64,000 bases of DNA, from positions 1 through 64,000 of the forward strand of contig VMTE01000003.1 of NCBI GenBank assembly GCA_013791775.1. The letters are read 5' to 3'. The position numbers and the translations under genes were made by a program. Positions 48,664 through 57,349 of the stretch are shown in pieces; the stretch's first letter is position 1, and the number at the start of each line of letters is the position of its first letter. The DNA comes from Hyphomonas sp. Lineage in GTDB: Bacteria > Pseudomonadota > Alphaproteobacteria > Caulobacterales > Hyphomonadaceae. The notes under the pieces are model-generated. The model did no database searches. It was not told the DNA's origin and saw only the letters and a list, made by a program, of their open reading frames with translations.

Positions 48664-50149
48664 CTGGAGCCTCAAGGTTGGGAGTGTTGTGCGCCTTGGC
48701 CCGGCGGAAATCCTCCGGGAAATGTCTGATGGCGGAAAGCACCGGGTACGGCGTAAATCCGCCCATCGCGCACAGGGAACCGAAGGTCATGGTCTCGCAG
48801 AGGTCCTCGATGAGTTCGAGATTCGCCTCTGTTTGTTCGCCGGCGATGATCTTTTCCATGGTTTCCCGTCCGCGCACGGAACCGATGCGGCACGGCGTGC
48901 ATTTACCGCAGCTCTCGATCGCGCAGAATTCGAGGGCGAAGCGCGCCTGCTCAGCCAGATCAACCGTATCGTCGAAAACGACCACGCCGCCATGCCCGAT
49001 GAGGCCGCCGGCCGCCGCAAACGCTTCATAGTCAAACGGCGTGTCGAACAGGGCAGGGGGAAAATAGGCGCCGAGAGGGCCTCCCACCTGGACGGCGCGC
49101 ACCGGCCGGCCGGTCTCGGTTCCGCCGCCGATCTCGTTGACCAGATCGCCTAGCGTCACTCCAAAGCTGGTTTCGAAAAGGCCGCCGTGGCGGATGTTTC
49201 CGGCAAGCTGAATGGGCATGGTTCCGCGTGATCGCCCCATGCCGAAGTCGCGGTAAGCGTCCGCCCCATGCCTGAGAATCCACGGCACGGCGGCGAGCGT
49301 GAGTACGTTATTGATGATGGTGGGCTTGCCAAAAAGTCCGGCATGGGCGGGCAGGGGCGGCTTGGCTCTCACTTCGCCGCGTTTGCCCTCCAGGCTGTTG
49401 AGGAGGGCTGTTTCCTCACCGCAGACATATGAGCCTGCGCCGGCGCGGACCTCGACCGAGAACGGGGCAAGAATATCACGGCAAAGCCGGACCGCTTGCT
49501 CCAGTTTGGCGATGGCGTGGGGGTATTCCGAGCGGACGTAGACATAGCCCTTGCTGGCGCCCGCCGCGTGGCCCGCAATGGCCATGCCTTCCAGCAGCTG
49601 GAAGGGATCGCCCTCCATGGCCATTCGGTCCGCAAATGTGCCGCTGTCGCCTTCATCGGCGTTGCAGACGATGTATTTCTGATCGCCCGGCGCTTCGAGA
49701 ACGGTGCGCCACTTTATGCCGGCCGGAAAACCGGCGCCACCTCGGCCGCGCAGACCTGAACCCGCAACGATCTCCACAACCTCCAGCGGGCTCATGGCGC
49801 GTGCAAGCGACAAGCCTTCCCACCCGGCTGTTGCCGTGTAGTCCTCAAGCGACAAGGACCGGGTCTTGCCGGCGCGGGCGAATGTGAGGCGTGTTTGCCG
49901 GGCGAGAAAGGGATGCGACCCGATCACGCCGATGCACTTGTCATCCAGTTCGCCGGCCAGAAGTTTCGCAACATCCGGCACAGCCAGCGGCCCGTATCCG
50001 ACGCCGTCGATCTCCGCCAGGGGCTCCAGCCAATGCATGCCCCACGATGATACGCGCTCTACCTCGGCCCCGCCCGCCGTGAGCGCGCGGGCGATCGCGT
50101 CTGCGCCGCAGGCGATGGCCAGCGCATCATCGGACAAGCGCACCTTCAT
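48644..50149 (-). CDS. fdsB: NAD-dependent formate dehydrogenase, flavoprotein beta subunit
   Basis: NuoF-like diaphorase subunit (501 residues). FMN and NADH binding is seen in GSGLRGRGGAGFPAG near 131-145 and VCNADEGDSGTFADR near 162-176. The [4Fe-4S] motif SCGKCTPCRIGSVRG lies near 410-424. The N-terminal 90 residues are a thioredoxin-like extension. The ATG at 50149 overlaps the fdsG stop (ATGA), so the upstream frame to 50242 is not the start. It passes electrons from FdsA to NAD. Confidence 0.95.
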   Translation of the reverse strand: MKVRLSDDALAIACGADAIARALTAGGAEVERVSSWGMHWLEPLAEIDGVGYGPLAVPDVAKLLAGELDDKCIGVIGSHPFLARQTRLTFARAGKTRSLSLEDYTATAGWEGLSLARAMSPLEVVEIVAGSGLRGRGGAGFPAGIKWRTVLEAPGDQKYIVCNADEGDSGTFADRMAMEGDPFQLLEGMAIAGHAAGASKGYVYVRSEYPHAIAKLEQAVRLCRDILAPFSVEVRAGAGSYVCGEETALLNSLEGKRGEVRAKPPLPAHAGLFGKPTIINNVLTLAAVPWILRHGADAYRDFGMGRSRGTMPIQLAGNIRHGGLFETSFGVTLGDLVNEIGGGTETGRPVRAVQVGGPLGAYFPPALFDTPFDYEAFAAAGGLIGHGGVVVFDDTVDLAEQARFALEFCAIESCGKCTPCRIGSVRGRETMEKIIAGEQTEANLELIEDLCETMTFGSLCAMGGFTPYPVLSAIRHFPEDFRRAKAHNTPNLEAPDDVPAR

Positions 50150-50571
50150 CGCGGATCCTCCAGCAATTGCCTCAGCGATCCAGCGTCCAGGCGGGCATGG
50201 ACGCCGCCGTTCGGAGACATCGCAGCGGGCCCCACCGCGCAAAGGCCCAGGCAGTAAACCGGCTCCAACTGCTCTTGTTCGATCCGTGTCATTTGCGTGA
50301 GGAGCTGTCGCAGTCCGCGCGCCTGGCAGGCCTCGCCATGGCAGAGTTTCACAACCGGTTGGGCGGGCGGCTCCATACGAAAATCATGGTAGAAGGAAAC
50401 GACGCCGTACACCTCGGCACGGGACAGGTTGAGGGCATTCGCAATCTCGCGCATGGCCGCTTCGCTGACGAAGCCGAACTCTGCCTGCACGGCTTGCAGA
50501 ACCGGCAGCAGCGGCGCATCTGTGCTGCGGAATGCGTCGAGGATGCGGGTGACGTTGTCTTGATCTTGCAT
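50146..50571 (-). CDS. fdsG: NAD-dependent formate dehydrogenase gamma subunit
   Basis: NuoE-like [2Fe-2S] protein (141 residues) with helical N-terminus and thioredoxin-fold C-terminus. Cluster cysteines are in VKLCHGEACQARG and YCLGLCAVGPA. The ATG at 50571, with GAGGA about 10 bp upstream, gives the family length. ATGs at 50595 and 50598 or the frame to 50721 are alternatives. It is the first of the fds genes, 97 bp behind folC. Confidence 0.93.
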   Translation of the reverse strand: MQDQDNVTRILDAFRSTDAPLLPVLQAVQAEFGFVSEAAMREIANALNLSRAEVYGVVSFYHDFRMEPPAQPVVKLCHGEACQARGLRQLLTQMTRIEQEQLEPVYCLGLCAVGPAAMSPNGGVHARLDAGSLRQLLEDPR

Positions 50572-50668
50572 GCCTGGATCCTCATTCCTGTTCATCATAC
50601 CAGCAGAGTGCAGGCTGGGAACCGCCCGGCGCACCGAGCCGCTTTCTTTTTCCAGCTTACACCCTCGT

Positions 50669-52048
50669 TCAGACCTCCGGCCACCTTCCGGCGGCCGGAA
50701 ATGATTCGAGAACGTCGCCAACCAGATAAAGTGAGCCTGCGATCAGAACTCTTGGCGCCCTTGCGCTTTCCCCAGCCGCCAAGGTGATGGCCTGGAGCGC
50801 ACTGATGACATCGGGCACAGGTGTCGCGGCGAACCCCAGGCTGCTTGCGATCTCCGCCAGTTCCCGCGGCAGGTACATATGGGCGGATGTCCGCAGCGGC
50901 ACGGTGTAGATGTGGGCAGCAAGTTTGGCAAAGTTGCGTAGATAACCAGCGGCGTCCTTGTCCCGGTTCATTCCGGTTATGAGATGAAACGTGTGCCTGT
51001 CTGCGTCTGCTCCAGAGCGGAAATACTCTGAAATCCGTTGGCCGGCTGACGGGTTATGTCCGCCGTCCAGCCAGATCTCCGCACTTGGCGGCGCACGACC
51101 TGAAAACCCATCCGGGCGAACTTTCTGAAGCCGTCCGGGCCAGTCCACCGCGCGCATTGCTCTCTGCGCCGCCTGATCGAGTCGCGGAACGCCGGCTAGT
51201 CGCGCGGCCTTTATCGCCGACGCCGCATTCTCGACCTGATGGCAGCCGCAGAGCTTTGGCGCCTCGAGCTCGAGCGTTATCTCGGTATCTTCGTAGCGCA
51301 GTGTATCACCAATCATCCGTGCGCCGAAGTCATCGCCATGAGCGAAGACCGGGCTCCCCAGTCCGGCCGCTTCAGACCTGATCACGTCCAAAGCTTCCTT
51401 GTACTCCTGGCGGCCGACGACAACGGGTCGCCCGGGCTTGATGATTCCGGCCTTTTCCCGGGCGATCTGGTCTATCCTGTCCCCCAGCGCCGCCTGATGA
51501 TCGTATGAAATTGACGTGATGACGCTCGCCGCCGGCGTCTCGATGAGATTGGTCGCATCGCGCCGGCCGCCGAGCCCCGTTTCGACGATGGCCACATCCG
51601 CCGGATGGTCCGAGAACAGAAGAAAAGCCGCGAGGGTGAGTTTGCCGAAAATACTGGCAGCACCCGTCTCGTCGGCTTCCATCACATGGTGAAGTGTTTG
51701 CGCGAGCTTTTCGTCGCTGACGATCCGCGCACCGGTCGCGCCGCCCATCTGAAACCGCTCGTTCCAGCGGACCAGGTGAGGCGAGGTATAGACGTGCGCG
51801 GCGAGGCCGGCCGATTGGCAGATGGCTTTGAGAAAAGCGACGGTTGATCCCTTGCCGTTGGTGCCGGCCACGTGGATGACCGGCGGCAATGTCAGATGCG
51901 GCCGGCCCAGCGCATTTGACAGGTCGCGCAACCGTTCGAGGGTGCGGGAAGGGTCGGTCCCGGCGCTGCCCAGGAGGCGCGCCAGGACAACCGGCAAAGG
52001 CGGAACAGGGACCAGCCCAACGTCAGCCGGTGCGGCCGCGCCTCTCAT
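50669..52048 (-). CDS. folC: dihydrofolate synthase / folylpolyglutamate synthase
   Basis: Mur-ligase-type enzyme (459 residues) that adds glutamate to dihydropteroate and to folates. The P-loop is HVAGTNGKGSTVAF near 43-56. IVETGLGGRRDATN near 131-144 and WLDGGHNPSAG near 314 are typical. The start is uncertain: ATG at 52048 has no strong ribosome binding site. Placed between folB and the fds genes, it suggests that folate cofactor is supplied for LigM. It may be a second folC beside a housekeeping copy elsewhere. Confidence 0.9.
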   Translation of the reverse strand: MRGAAAPADVGLVPVPPLPVVLARLLGSAGTDPSRTLERLRDLSNALGRPHLTLPPVIHVAGTNGKGSTVAFLKAICQSAGLAAHVYTSPHLVRWNERFQMGGATGARIVSDEKLAQTLHHVMEADETGAASIFGKLTLAAFLLFSDHPADVAIVETGLGGRRDATNLIETPAASVITSISYDHQAALGDRIDQIAREKAGIIKPGRPVVVGRQEYKEALDVIRSEAAGLGSPVFAHGDDFGARMIGDTLRYEDTEITLELEAPKLCGCHQVENAASAIKAARLAGVPRLDQAAQRAMRAVDWPGRLQKVRPDGFSGRAPPSAEIWLDGGHNPSAGQRISEYFRSGADADRHTFHLITGMNRDKDAAGYLRNFAKLAAHIYTVPLRTSAHMYLPRELAEIASSLGFAATPVPDVISALQAITLAAGESARAPRVLIAGSLYLVGDVLESFPAAGRWPEV

Positions 52049-52144
52049 CCGGAGGCCGTTCTGCGAAGGGCTGACACCCGGCGTCCGGCACCCCGGGCGA
52101 CCGGCGCCGAGGCCGTACCATAGACGCACGCGTGGCAAATCCGG

Positions 52145-52546
52145 TCAGCGGGTCTCCGCATATTCGACCTCGGCAAAATCGAGCACGCCCGGAACGCTGG
52201 CGCCCGGCTTGCGAATGCTGACCGTCACGGCGTGCGCCAGTTCGAACGTGTCGAGCAGCGATCTGGCAATCTCCTGCGACAAGGTTTCAATGAGATTGCG
52301 CCGGGATCCGAGAATGCTCCGCTCGACGATTTGGTAGACGCTCGCATAGTTGACCGTGTCATGGATGCTGTCGGAGAGGGGCGCATCACTGTGTGAAACA
52401 CCGAGCTCGACATCCACGAAGAAGCGCTGCCCGAGGCGTTTTTCCTCATCGAACATTCCGTGATGAGCGAAGAATGCACAGTTCTTGAGGCGAACGGTGA
52501 GGCGCCTCGACAAGCTGTTCGTCCGTGTTCCTGCCAGGGCGGTCAT
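52145..52546 (-). CDS. folB: dihydroneopterin aldolase
   Basis: This 133-residue FolB-type protein has KNCAFFAHHGMFDEEKRLGQ with the family's HGxxxEE pattern near 22-41, VDVELGVSHSDAP near 43-55, YASVYQIVERSI near 64-75, and the C-terminal VSIRKPGA. It makes 6-hydroxymethyl-dihydropterin for folate synthesis. The ATG at 52546 lies 13 bp after the purU stop. It is part of the transcript purU-folB-folC-fdsGBAD-fdhD. Confidence 0.9.
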   Translation of the reverse strand: MTALAGTRTNSLSRRLTVRLKNCAFFAHHGMFDEEKRLGQRFFVDVELGVSHSDAPLSDSIHDTVNYASVYQIVERSILGSRRNLIETLSQEIARSLLDTFELAHAVTVSIRKPGASVPGVLDFAEVEYAETR

Positions 52547-52559
52547 GGTCGTGATCCCG

Positions 52560-53414
52560 TCAGCTGTGGAAGACAACGGTTCGGGAACCATTGAGCAGGA
52601 TGCGGTCGTCCAGATGCAGGTGAACGGCGCGCGCGAGCACGCGGCGCTCTATGTCACGGCCCTTCATCACCAGGGTGTCCGGGGAATCGGCGTGCGAGAC
52701 GTGCTCCACATCCTGTTCGATGATCGGGCCTTCATCGAGATCCTTGGTAACATAGTGCGCCGTGGCGCCGATCATCTTCACGCCTCTCTCGTAGGCCTGA
52801 TGGTAAGGCTTCGCGCCCTTGAAGCCCGGCAGGAACGAATGATGGATGTTGATGCAGCGTCCATGCAGGAACTCGGACATTTCGTTCGAAAGGATCTGCA
52901 TGTACCGGGCAAGGATGATCAGCTCCGCGCCGGTCGCCGTGACGACCTCCCGGATCCGGGCTTCCTGCTGCGGCTTGGTGGCGGTAGTCACCGGGAGATG
53001 GTGATAGGGGATGTCGCCGATCAGCGAAATCGAAAGCGCTTCGCGCGGGTGGTTGGACACGATTCCGACGACGTCCATCTCCATCTCGCCGATCCGGTTC
53101 CGGTAGAGCAGATCGCCGAGGCAGTGATCAAACTTTGAAACCAGCATCAGGACCTTCGGCTTCTGATCGGTGTCTCGGAGGCGCCAATCCATGCCGTACT
53201 GCTCGATCGCCGGTCGGAGCAGGCTCTGCAGATCGGCCGCGGTCAGCGATCCTGTCTCGAGCACGAGGCGCATGAAGAACTTGTGGGTGACCCGGTCGGT
53301 ATGCTGCTGGGCTTCGAGGATGTTCACGTCCCGGCCAAGCAGTTTTCCGGTGACAGTTGCCACAATTCCCGGCTTGTCGGCGCACGACAGGGTGACATGA
53401 TAGGTTTTCATCAT
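52560..53414 (-). CDS. purU: formyltetrahydrofolate deformylase
   Basis: PurU (284 residues) hydrolyses 10-formyl-THF to formate and THF. The N-terminal ACT domain (CADKPGIVATVTG near 11-23) and the C-terminal formyltransferase-like hydrolase domain (VSNHP near 121, ARYMQILS near 168-175, NIHHSFLPGFKGAKPYHQAY near 186-205, TAHYVTKDLDEGPII near 214-228) are complete. The frame runs to 54038, but GGAGG 7 bp before the ATG at 53414 fixes the start. As first gene of the long transcript it releases the C1 unit for formate dehydrogenase and recycles THF for LigM. VanR-type operators lie upstream. Confidence 0.95.
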   Translation of the reverse strand: MMKTYHVTLSCADKPGIVATVTGKLLGRDVNILEAQQHTDRVTHKFFMRLVLETGSLTAADLQSLLRPAIEQYGMDWRLRDTDQKPKVLMLVSKFDHCLGDLLYRNRIGEMEMDVVGIVSNHPREALSISLIGDIPYHHLPVTTATKPQQEARIREVVTATGAELIILARYMQILSNEMSEFLHGRCINIHHSFLPGFKGAKPYHQAYERGVKMIGATAHYVTKDLDEGPIIEQDVEHVSHADSPDTLVMKGRDIERRVLARAVHLHLDDRILLNGSRTVVFHS

Positions 53415-53565
53415 CCGGTTTCCTCCACTTTTCCCGACACATTCTGCCCAACGCTCCTGGTCTTTTTGCGGCTGGTCGGACGCAGGAGGGCGTGGCGTTT
53501 GCGTACTGAATTCAGGCGCGGAACCCGCGGGCGCCCGCGATTGGGAATCCGCAGCTGCGCCTGAA

Positions 53566-53576
53566 TTTGGGATACA
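53566..53576. promoter_or_regulatory. VanR-type operator, imperfect copy (purU side)
   Basis: TTTGGGATACA shares its left arm with the perfect copy 53 bp away. About 152 bp upstream of purU. Confidence 0.45.
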
Positions 53577-53618
53577 TATATACGCGGTATCCGCAATAGC
53601 AACACAAAAAGCGGCTAT

Positions 53619-53630
53619 TTGGGATCCCAA
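53619..53630. promoter_or_regulatory. VanR-type operator TTGGGATCCCAA, perfect copy
   Basis: A perfect 12-bp palindrome, 132 bp before metF. It resembles the Caulobacter VanR operator ATTGGATCCAAT, which is also bound by a GntR-family repressor. A second near-perfect copy lies before folD at 58354. Confidence 0.65.
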
Positions 53631-53761
53631 CAAGTTGCGCCGGGGCGAAAGGCGTGATACGCAACCTGAACAGGCGCTGGCCTCCCTTCGGAGCAGGCGG
53701 CGTTTACCCGGCGATTGTAACGGCCGGGCCCGGTTTCCCAGATAGAGGTGCAAAGACAGGC

Positions 53762-54625
53762 ATGTTTGATGAGAGCGCACGCGGGAGTTCATTGCTTTTT
53801 CGTCCTTACACGGTCGAAGTGACCTCTGGTGACAGGAAGTCGGTTGCAGTCGCCATCGAGAGCTTGCCCAAAGGGACCGAAGTGTTCGTGGCGAACCTGC
53901 CCACCGACACGTCCGCCGATCTGGTCGACGCCTGCAAACAGCTCTCCGCAGCCGGTCTGTCTCCGGTGCCGCATATCGTGGCGCGCAACATTCCGGACGA
54001 ACCGACGCTGAAAAATTTACTTCGCGAACTTGCCGCACAGGCCGACGTGAAGAGTGCGCTCTGCCTTGCCGGAGACCGGGACAAGCCGGTCGGCGCCCTG
54101 TCAGACAGTCTGCAGCTGATCAGAACGGGCGCCTTTCAGGACGCTGGTATCGGCAGGTTGTTCATTTCGTGCTATCCAGAAGGCCATCCACGTATCCCGG
54201 ATGGCGTGATCCGGCAGGCGCGGCTCGACAAACTCAAGGCAATCAACGACGCCGGCCTCGAGGCGGTGTTGATGAGCCAGTTCTGCTTTGAATCCGGGCC
54301 CTATCTGAGTATGCTTCGGGAGATCAGGTCACAAGGCATCACGGCGCCAGTCAGGATTGGCGTTTCCGGTCCGGCCAATGTTGCGAAGCTGATGAAGTAC
54401 GCCATTGCCTGCGGCGTCGGCGCCTCTATGCGCGCCCTCAAGGAAAAGCAGGGGTTGGCGTCGATGGTGTTGTTTGGAGAAACGCCGGACGAAATCATTG
54501 CGGACGTGTCCGCGGCTGTGGAGCAGGATCCCTCGCTCGGTGAGGTGGGTATTCACTATTTCACGCTCGGGTCGCTGAAAAAGACGCTGGAATGGTTGCA
54601 AAGGCATCGGGCCGAGATGGCCTGA
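53762..54625 (+). CDS. metF: 5,10-methylenetetrahydrofolate reductase-like protein
   Basis: This 287-residue protein is of the MetF type (TIM barrel, FAD). VTSGDRKSV replaces the usual EFFPP region; CLAGDRDKPVG near 101-111, ISCYPEGHPR near 137-146, and MSQFCFES near 178-185 with the QFxF motif are visible. In THF-dependent O-demethylation, MetF works backwards and oxidises 5-methyl-THF from LigM to 5,10-methylene-THF. The frame begins at 53654, but the ATG at 53762, with GAGGTG upstream, is the likely start. It is followed by ligM on the same strand, as in SYK-6. Confidence 0.9.
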   Translation: MFDESARGSSLLFRPYTVEVTSGDRKSVAVAIESLPKGTEVFVANLPTDTSADLVDACKQLSAAGLSPVPHIVARNIPDEPTLKNLLRELAAQADVKSALCLAGDRDKPVGALSDSLQLIRTGAFQDAGIGRLFISCYPEGHPRIPDGVIRQARLDKLKAINDAGLEAVLMSQFCFESGPYLSMLREIRSQGITAPVRIGVSGPANVAKLMKYAIACGVGASMRALKEKQGLASMVLFGETPDEIIADVSAAVEQDPSLGEVGIHYFTLGSLKKTLEWLQRHRAEMA

Positions 54626-55041
54626 AGCGGTAGTAAATGGACACAAACGAGATTTGGTGGCTGAATTGGATTTCCGGGCATCTCGGTGCGAAGCGACGGG
54701 AAGGATTCAGAAATGGCCTGCAGCTGCTTTCAGAAGCAAGCGCTAAAAAGATAGAAAAAACAACTTAATATCGGTCCGTCTGTGAGTTGAGTTGACGGTT
54801 TGGCAGGTAAAAAGCGGGGCGCGCCCGCTTGAATCACGGGCATGGAGTGGATGGGCGCTCTATGGGAATTGGGTTGACAAATGTATCCCAAAATGTTCTC
54901 CCAAAGAGGTATCCGCCACGGGGAATATCTCGCGGCCCGTCAATCGGAAGAGACCGGACGACCGGGTCGCATTCCGGACAGAACCTGGCCGGTAAATCCG
55001 GCCGCTGGCAATAACACTAATCAGTATACAGAAGAGAGGAA
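54626..55041. other. metF-ligM intergenic region and ligM promoter
   Basis: A 416-bp gap without a gene. TTGACA at 54874-54879 may be a -35 element; the -10 region after it is poor. TGTATCCCAAA (54882-54892) and GGTATCC (54908-54914) are VanR-type elements. A long leader with a small hairpin (GGCCGGtaaatCCGGCC near 54989-55005) precedes ligM. Confidence 0.55.
54882..54892. promoter_or_regulatory. VanR-type operator, imperfect copy (ligM promoter)
   Basis: TGTATCCCAAA directly behind a TTGACA hexamer, so a bound repressor would cover the promoter. A second GGTATCC element follows at 54908-54914. Confidence 0.5.
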
Positions 55042-56433
55042 ATGCTTGTGAAAAGTCTGGAAGATAAACTGGCAGGTTTCAGCAGCCCGGCGGCCATGCT
55101 CCGTGAGGCTCAGGTGGGCCCGAACGTGTATCCCGGCGTGGCATCGGAGTTCACGAACTGGCGCGACGAACAACGGGGCTGGCAGGACACCTGCGTCCTG
55201 TTCAACCAGTCCTACCACATGGCGGACCTTTTCATCGAAGGTCCGGATGCGCTCAAGCTCCTCACGGAACTAGGCATCAACAGCTTCAAGAATTTCAAGG
55301 TTGATCAAGCCAAGCAATTCGTGCCCGTCAACTATGATGGCTACGTGATCGGCGACGTCATCCTGTTCTATCTGGATACGAACAAGTTCAGCCTGGTCGG
55401 CCGTGCGCCCACGCTCAACTGGGTCACCTATCATGCGCAGACAGGCGGTTACAATGTCGAGGTCAAGCTCGACCAGCGCTGGGCGCTGCGCAATGACGGC
55501 AAGCGGATCTTCTATCGCTACCAGGTGCAGGGTCCCAATGCCATGAAGGTCATAGAGAAGGCGACCGGTGCAAAGCCGCCCGAGCTCAAGTTTTTCAACA
55601 TGACCGTGATGAAAATCGGTGGCCGCACCGTGCGGGCGCTGCGACACGGTATGGCTGGCCAGCCGGGCTTTGAACTGTTTGGTCCCTGGGAAGAGCGCGA
55701 GGAAGTCCATCAGGCGCTGGTCGAAGCCGGTCGCGATTTCGGCATGTACCTCGTCGGCGGTCGCGCCTATTCGACGAACACGCTGGAGTCCGGCTGGATT
55801 CCGTCTCCGCTTCCGGCCGTCTATACCGGCGAGAAGATGAAAGCCTATCGCAAGTGGCTGCCCGCCGCGGGCTATGAAGGCTCCTGCTCGCTGGGTGGCA
55901 GCTTCACATCCGCGAACGTCGAAGACTATTACCTCACGCCCTGGGATCTCGGTTATGGTCCCTTCGTGAAATTCGACCACGACTTCATCGGCCGCGATGC
56001 GCTGGAGAAGAAAGCCGCGAGCGATCACCGCAAGAAGGTCACGCTGGCGCTCAACACAGACGATGTCATGGCCGTCATCCGGTCGCAGTTCGAAAAGGGC
56101 CAGCCGGGCAAGTATATCGACTTCCCGTCGGCGGTTTATTCGATGCACCCGTTCGACAAGGTGACGGTGAAGGGCAGCACGGTCGGCCTCTCCACCTGGA
56201 TCGGTTATAGCTACAGTGAGCGGACGATGCTCGCGCTCGGCATCCTGGAGCCGGATTTTGCGGGTCCCGGCCGGGAAGTCACGCTGGTGTGGGGCGAGGA
56301 AAACGGCGGCACATCCAAGCCGACCGTCGAGCGCCACCGCCAGATGGAAATCCGCGCGATTGTCAGCCCGGTGCCTTACGCGCAAACCGCGCGCAAGGAC
56401 TATGCGGAAGGCTGGCGGACCCAAACCGCCTGA
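55042..56433 (+). CDS. ligM: vanillate/3-O-methylgallate O-demethylase, THF-dependent
   Basis: A GcvT-family aminomethyltransferase homologue (463 residues) that moves the methoxyl methyl of vanillate or 3-O-methylgallate to THF, giving protocatechuate or gallate and 5-methyl-THF. Stretches shared with SYK-6 LigM include YHAQTGGYNV, LKFFNM, LRHGMAGQPG, NTLESGWIPSPLPA, YGPFVKFDHDFIGRDALE and WGEENGGT. Length equals LigM rather than the longer DesA. GAGAGGA lies only 2 bp before the ATG at 55042; the GTG at 55048 is better spaced and may be the true start. MetF, PurU, FolD and formate dehydrogenase around it handle the methyl group. Confidence 0.95.
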   Translation: MLVKSLEDKLAGFSSPAAMLREAQVGPNVYPGVASEFTNWRDEQRGWQDTCVLFNQSYHMADLFIEGPDALKLLTELGINSFKNFKVDQAKQFVPVNYDGYVIGDVILFYLDTNKFSLVGRAPTLNWVTYHAQTGGYNVEVKLDQRWALRNDGKRIFYRYQVQGPNAMKVIEKATGAKPPELKFFNMTVMKIGGRTVRALRHGMAGQPGFELFGPWEEREEVHQALVEAGRDFGMYLVGGRAYSTNTLESGWIPSPLPAVYTGEKMKAYRKWLPAAGYEGSCSLGGSFTSANVEDYYLTPWDLGYGPFVKFDHDFIGRDALEKKAASDHRKKVTLALNTDDVMAVIRSQFEKGQPGKYIDFPSAVYSMHPFDKVTVKGSTVGLSTWIGYSYSERTMLALGILEPDFAGPGREVTLVWGEENGGTSKPTVERHRQMEIRAIVSPVPYAQTARKDYAEGWRTQTA

Positions 56434-56459
56434 TTGCAGCGCCTCAAGGCCTGAACTGA

Positions 56460-56499
56460 TTGCGGGCGGCAGGTTTGACCCTGCCGCCCGCAACTTTTT
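56460..56499 (+). terminator. rho-independent terminator of ligM
   Basis: A perfect 14-bp stem TTGCGGGCGGCAGG / CCTGCCGCCCGCAA with loop TTTGAC, then CTTTTT. It lies 26 bp after the ligM stop. Confidence 0.93.
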
Positions 56500-56526
56500 G
56501 GAATGGCGACGCGCAGAGGCTGCGAA

Positions 56527-57222
56527 TCAGCCGGAGGTTGCTTCCGCCTTTTGTCGGGAGCGGATCAACATGCTGATCACCTGCTGGTGCGCGTGTTCCC
56601 TGAACAGGCTTTCGGCCCGGCTGCCATCCCGGTCGCGGATGGCTTCGACGATCGCATGATGCACGCCGTGTGCGCGGAACAGGATCGTGAACGCGGCATT
56701 CACGCCCACTTCCTCAAAGGAAATGGCAGACGGCGCAACGAACGGCACCATGTTGAGGCGGGCGATGAAGGACCTCAGGAGGTCCGAGCCGCAATTGTCA
56801 GCAATCACGCTGTGAAAGTTTGCGTTCATTTGCCGGTAGCGTTCTTCATCCTCAGCTTCGAGCTGAAGTTTGACGAATATCTCGTCGCCTTCGCGGAGGC
56901 AGGCTTCCAGTGCAGCGAAGACTTCAGGGCTTGCCCCGGTCTCGGCCAGGCGGCGCGCCGCCAGGCCTTCGAAAGCGGAGCGAAGCTGCAGCGCTTCCTC
57001 GCAGTCCTGTTCGCTGAAGGCCTTCACGGCATAGCCGCGTTTCCCGACCGGCTCGAGGAATCCTTCCGCCGCGAGCGCTGGAAGCGCGTTGCGAACCGGT
57101 GTCCGGGAGACGCCGAGAAGATCCGCAAGATAGGCCTCGGTGATCCGCATTTCCGGCGTGAGTTCGCCGTTGAGGATCATCTCGCGCAATGTGCAAAGCG
57201 TTTCATCGCCGTTCAGTCTCAC
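56527..57222 (-). CDS. vanR: GntR/FadR-family regulator, VanR-like
   Basis: This 231-residue regulator has an N-terminal GntR winged helix (TLREMILNGELTPEMRITEAYLADLLGVSRTPVRNALPALAAEGFLEP, about 10-57) and a C-terminal FCD effector domain with metal-binding His candidates (NANFHSVIADN, FRAHGVHHAIVEAI, FREHAHQQ). The start is GTG at 57222, with AAGGAG 6 bp upstream. It lies between ligM and folD. The TTGGGATCCCAA-type sites before purU/metF, ligM and folD resemble the VanR operator, so it is the likely repressor of the one-carbon module, released by vanillate. The VanR assignment is inference. Confidence 0.78.
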   Translation of the reverse strand: MRLNGDETLCTLREMILNGELTPEMRITEAYLADLLGVSRTPVRNALPALAAEGFLEPVGKRGYAVKAFSEQDCEEALQLRSAFEGLAARRLAETGASPEVFAALEACLREGDEIFVKLQLEAEDEERYRQMNANFHSVIADNCGSDLLRSFIARLNMVPFVAPSAISFEEVGVNAAFTILFRAHGVHHAIVEAIRDRDGSRAESLFREHAHQQVISMLIRSRQKAEATSG

Positions 57223-57349
57223 CTAGCGCTCCTTCTGCCGCCGCCTGTTCGGGCCGCACTTTAGATCAAGCTCACTCAAACAGTGAAGACCCAGTCATTA
57301 CAAGGCGCAATCCTGCAGAATTACTGCCAGATCCGGTGCGGCGCCCGGT

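Larger units (their letters stand above)
53415..53761. other. divergent promoter region of purU and metF
   Basis: This 347-bp region contains no gene. It has a run of GGGAT/GGTAT-type elements: ATTGGGAATCC at 53540-53550, TTTGGGATACA at 53566-53576, GGTATCC at 53586-53592 and the perfect TTGGGATCCCAA at 53619-53630. An A+T-rich stretch at 53563-53615 is the likely promoter core. Confidence 0.65.

Noticed and set aside
53415-54038. N-terminal extension of PurU up to 54038.
   Set aside because: It crosses the promoter region and metF, is not part of the family, and a strong GGAGG precedes the ATG at 53414.
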